Part shown: positions 62,727 through 64,000 of the stretch, in pieces
Position numbering within the stretch: the first letter of the stretch is position 1
How the letters are laid out: each line of letters starts with the position of its first letter
DNA from: Achromobacter sp. UMC71
GTDB lineage: Bacteria > Pseudomonadota > Gammaproteobacteria > Burkholderiales > Burkholderiaceae_B
Length of the DNA stretch: 64,000 bases
Direction: 5' to 3'
NCBI RefSeq assembly: GCF_014170305.1
Contig: NZ_LZZT01000015.1
Span: forward strand, 1 to 64,000
Position numbers and translations under genes: made by a program
The notes under the pieces: generated by a model
The model's database searches: none
What the model was told of the DNA's origin: nothing
Seen by the model: the letters and a program-made list of their open reading frames with translations, nothing else

Positions 62727-62842
62727 TCCCTGCACGCGGCGGCACCCCGCCCGTGCACTGTTTTCGCCGCATTGGTGCGCGGCGCCACTAGACGAAGCAT
62801 TGTTGTAGCAGCTCCATCCCGCAGTTCCCTGAGAAACCCAGG

Positions 62843-62858
62843 TGGCACGAGGTTTGCT
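62843..62858 (+). promoter_or_regulatory. sigma-54 promoter upstream of the solute-binding protein gene
   Basis: TGGCACG-N4-TTGCT is a near-perfect sigma-54 -24/-12 element, 72 bp before the GTG start. GCAC/GGTGC half-sites upstream (62753-62778) could serve NtrC, though their spacing is not standard. Confidence 0.78.
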
Positions 62859-62929
62859 TGTTGTTGACGGCACGCGCCGCGTAAACAGGCGGCCACCTGA
62901 CCGACACTCTTCCAGCCCGGAGGCTCGCA

Positions 62930-64000
62930 GTGAAATCGAAGAAATGGTTCTCCCTCAGTATCGGCGCCCTGCTCCTGGCGGCCGCATTGCCCGCCACGCA
63001 GGCCGTGGCCCAGACCAAGGGCGGCACGCTGAACATGATCGTCCAGCCCGAACCGCCCGTGATCGTCACGGCCATCAACCAGCAAGGCCCGACCCAGTTC
63101 GTCGCCGGCAAGATCTACGAAAGCCTGCTGACCTACTCCACCGACCTGAAGCCGCAGCCGGGCCTGGCCAAATCGTGGGAAGCGTCCGCCGACGGCCTGA
63201 CCTACACCTTCCATCTGCAAGACAACGTCAAATGGCATGACGGCCAGCCGTTCACGGCGGACGACGTGGTCTTCACGCTGTCGGACATGCTGCCCAAGAC
63301 CCATGCCCGGGCCCGCGTAATCCTGAACAAGTTCGTCGATTCGGTGCAGGCCACCGACCCGAAGACCGTGGTCATCAAGCTGAAGTCGCCGTTCCCGGCC
63401 TTCATGCTGATGTTCGAGCCGGGTTTCGCGCCGATGATGCCCAAGCACCTCTACGCCGGCACCGACTACATGACCAATCCGGCCAACCAGAAGCCCATCG
63501 GCACTGGCCCGTTCGTGTTCAAGGAATGGAAGCGCGGCGAATACATCAAGCTGGCGCGCAACCCCGACTACTGGAAGCCAGGCAAGCCGTACCTGGATGA
63601 GCTGGTGTTCAATGTGATCCCCGATTCGGCCTCGCGCGCCGTCGCCTTTGAACGCGGCAGCGTGGACGTGCTGCGCGGCGGCGACGTCGACAACGTCGAC
63701 ATCAAGCGCCTGCGCGCCCTGCCCAAGGTGGAATACACCACCGCCGGCTGGGAGATGTTCTCGCCCCAGGCCTACCTGATCTTCAACATGCGCAAGCCGC
63801 CGTTCGACAACCTGAAGGTGCGCCAGGCGGTCATGGCCGCGATGAACCGCAACATGGTGGTCAACAACATCTTCTTTGGCCTGGGCAAGGTTTCCACCAG
63901 CCCGTTCGTGACCACGGAAATGTTCTACGACAAGAACATGCCCCCGATGGCCTTCGACATGAAGAAGGCACGCGAGCTGATCAAGGAATCGGGCATCAAG
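62930..64000 (+). CDS. ABC transporter solute-binding protein, family 5, cut by window end
   Basis: 357 codons are visible with no stop. The start is GTG 62930 with GGAGG 6 nt upstream. A signal peptide (IGALLLAAALPATQAVAQ) is cut near residue 28. Family-5 landmarks follow: KIYESLLTYSTDLKPQPGLA, VKWHDGQPFTADDVVFTL and GTGPFVFKEWKRGEYIKLAR. The family binds oligopeptides, opines, nickel or glutathione. With the upstream sigma-54 promoter and amidohydrolase operon it probably imports a nitrogen compound. Permease and ATPase genes should follow beyond the edge. Confidence 0.93.
   Translation, partial: MKSKKWFSLSIGALLLAAALPATQAVAQTKGGTLNMIVQPEPPVIVTAINQQGPTQFVAGKIYESLLTYSTDLKPQPGLAKSWEASADGLTYTFHLQDNVKWHDGQPFTADDVVFTLSDMLPKTHARARVILNKFVDSVQATDPKTVVIKLKSPFPAFMLMFEPGFAPMMPKHLYAGTDYMTNPANQKPIGTGPFVFKEWKRGEYIKLARNPDYWKPGKPYLDELVFNVIPDSASRAVAFERGSVDVLRGGDVDNVDIKRLRALPKVEYTTAGWEMFSPQAYLIFNMRKPPFDNLKVRQAVMAAMNRNMVVNNIFFGLGKVSTSPFVTTEMFYDKNMPPMAFDMKKARELIKESGIK

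Overview
The window is about 64 kb of a high-GC betaproteobacterial chromosome. The gene content points to Alcaligenaceae (Bordetella/Achromobacter group): two Bug-type TctC periplasmic receptors, a pertactin-like autotransporter, the gshB-PTS(IIA)-ptsH-ptsI cluster, the ubiK-comM and glnK-amtB arrangement, and many LysR, RpiR and GntR regulators beside small uptake/catabolic operons. The species assignment is inference. The left edge carries a perfect 93-bp inverted duplication that truncates the first gene, and the right edge cuts an ABC solute-binding gene.

Layout. 0-11 kb: truncated AraC regulator, penicillin-binding protein 1A, PPP-type phosphatase, a PepSY membrane pair with a Fur-like site upstream, aldo/keto reductase, Atm1-type ABC exporter with a Rieske protein, and a bile-acid-symporter family protein divergent from a LysR regulator. 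11-16.4 kb: a five-gene minus-strand operon joining an SsuABC/TauABC-like importer to a membrane cytochrome c with a C-terminal thioredoxin-like region and an OsmC protein. 16.5-30.9 kb: accessory metabolism. Two modules here have the same plan: a regulator, a Bug receptor, and a zinc deacylase of a family that acts on N-acylated acidic amino acids (N-formylglutamate amidohydrolase; succinylglutamate desuccinylase/aspartoacylase). Small conserved hypotheticals, an AGE-family epimerase, a DMT exporter with an Lrp regulator, SYLF lipoprotein, YpeA-like GNAT, PhzF and NIPSNAP proteins lie between them. 31-34.4 kb: a tiny lipoprotein and a 954-aa autotransporter with four RGD motifs and lower local GC. 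A tRNA-Pro(GGG) follows.

35-51.5 kb: housekeeping. The usually contiguous thrS-infC-rpmI-rplT-pheS-pheT-ihfA-merR series is present, but infC and rpmI are separated by about 8.9 kb holding comM, ubiK, a lipoprotein, glnK-amtB (with NtrC sites and a sigma-54 promoter), ptsI-ptsH-IIA and gshB. infC appears to start at an AUC codon. Upstream of thrS is a leader of about 250 nt with an 18-codon ORF containing three consecutive threonine codons, followed by a terminator-like hairpin and a plausible antiterminator pairing. This looks like a threonine-sensing attenuator.

51.6-64 kb: rmlD, a NarL-type response regulator, hemN (with an Fnr/Anr-like site), a small gene whose promoter region holds a 14-bp tandem repeat, and a GT39 glycosyltransferase. 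A catabolic cluster follows: a FadR-type regulator with two identical operator-like sites exactly 100 bp apart, a ThDP-dependent enzyme, an M20 amidohydrolase of the N-carbamoyl-amino-acid type, an aldehyde dehydrogenase, and (behind a near-consensus sigma-54 promoter) a family-5 solute-binding protein. Together these suggest nitrogen-regulated breakdown of a carbamoylated or acylated amino compound. The substrate cannot be read from sequence alone.
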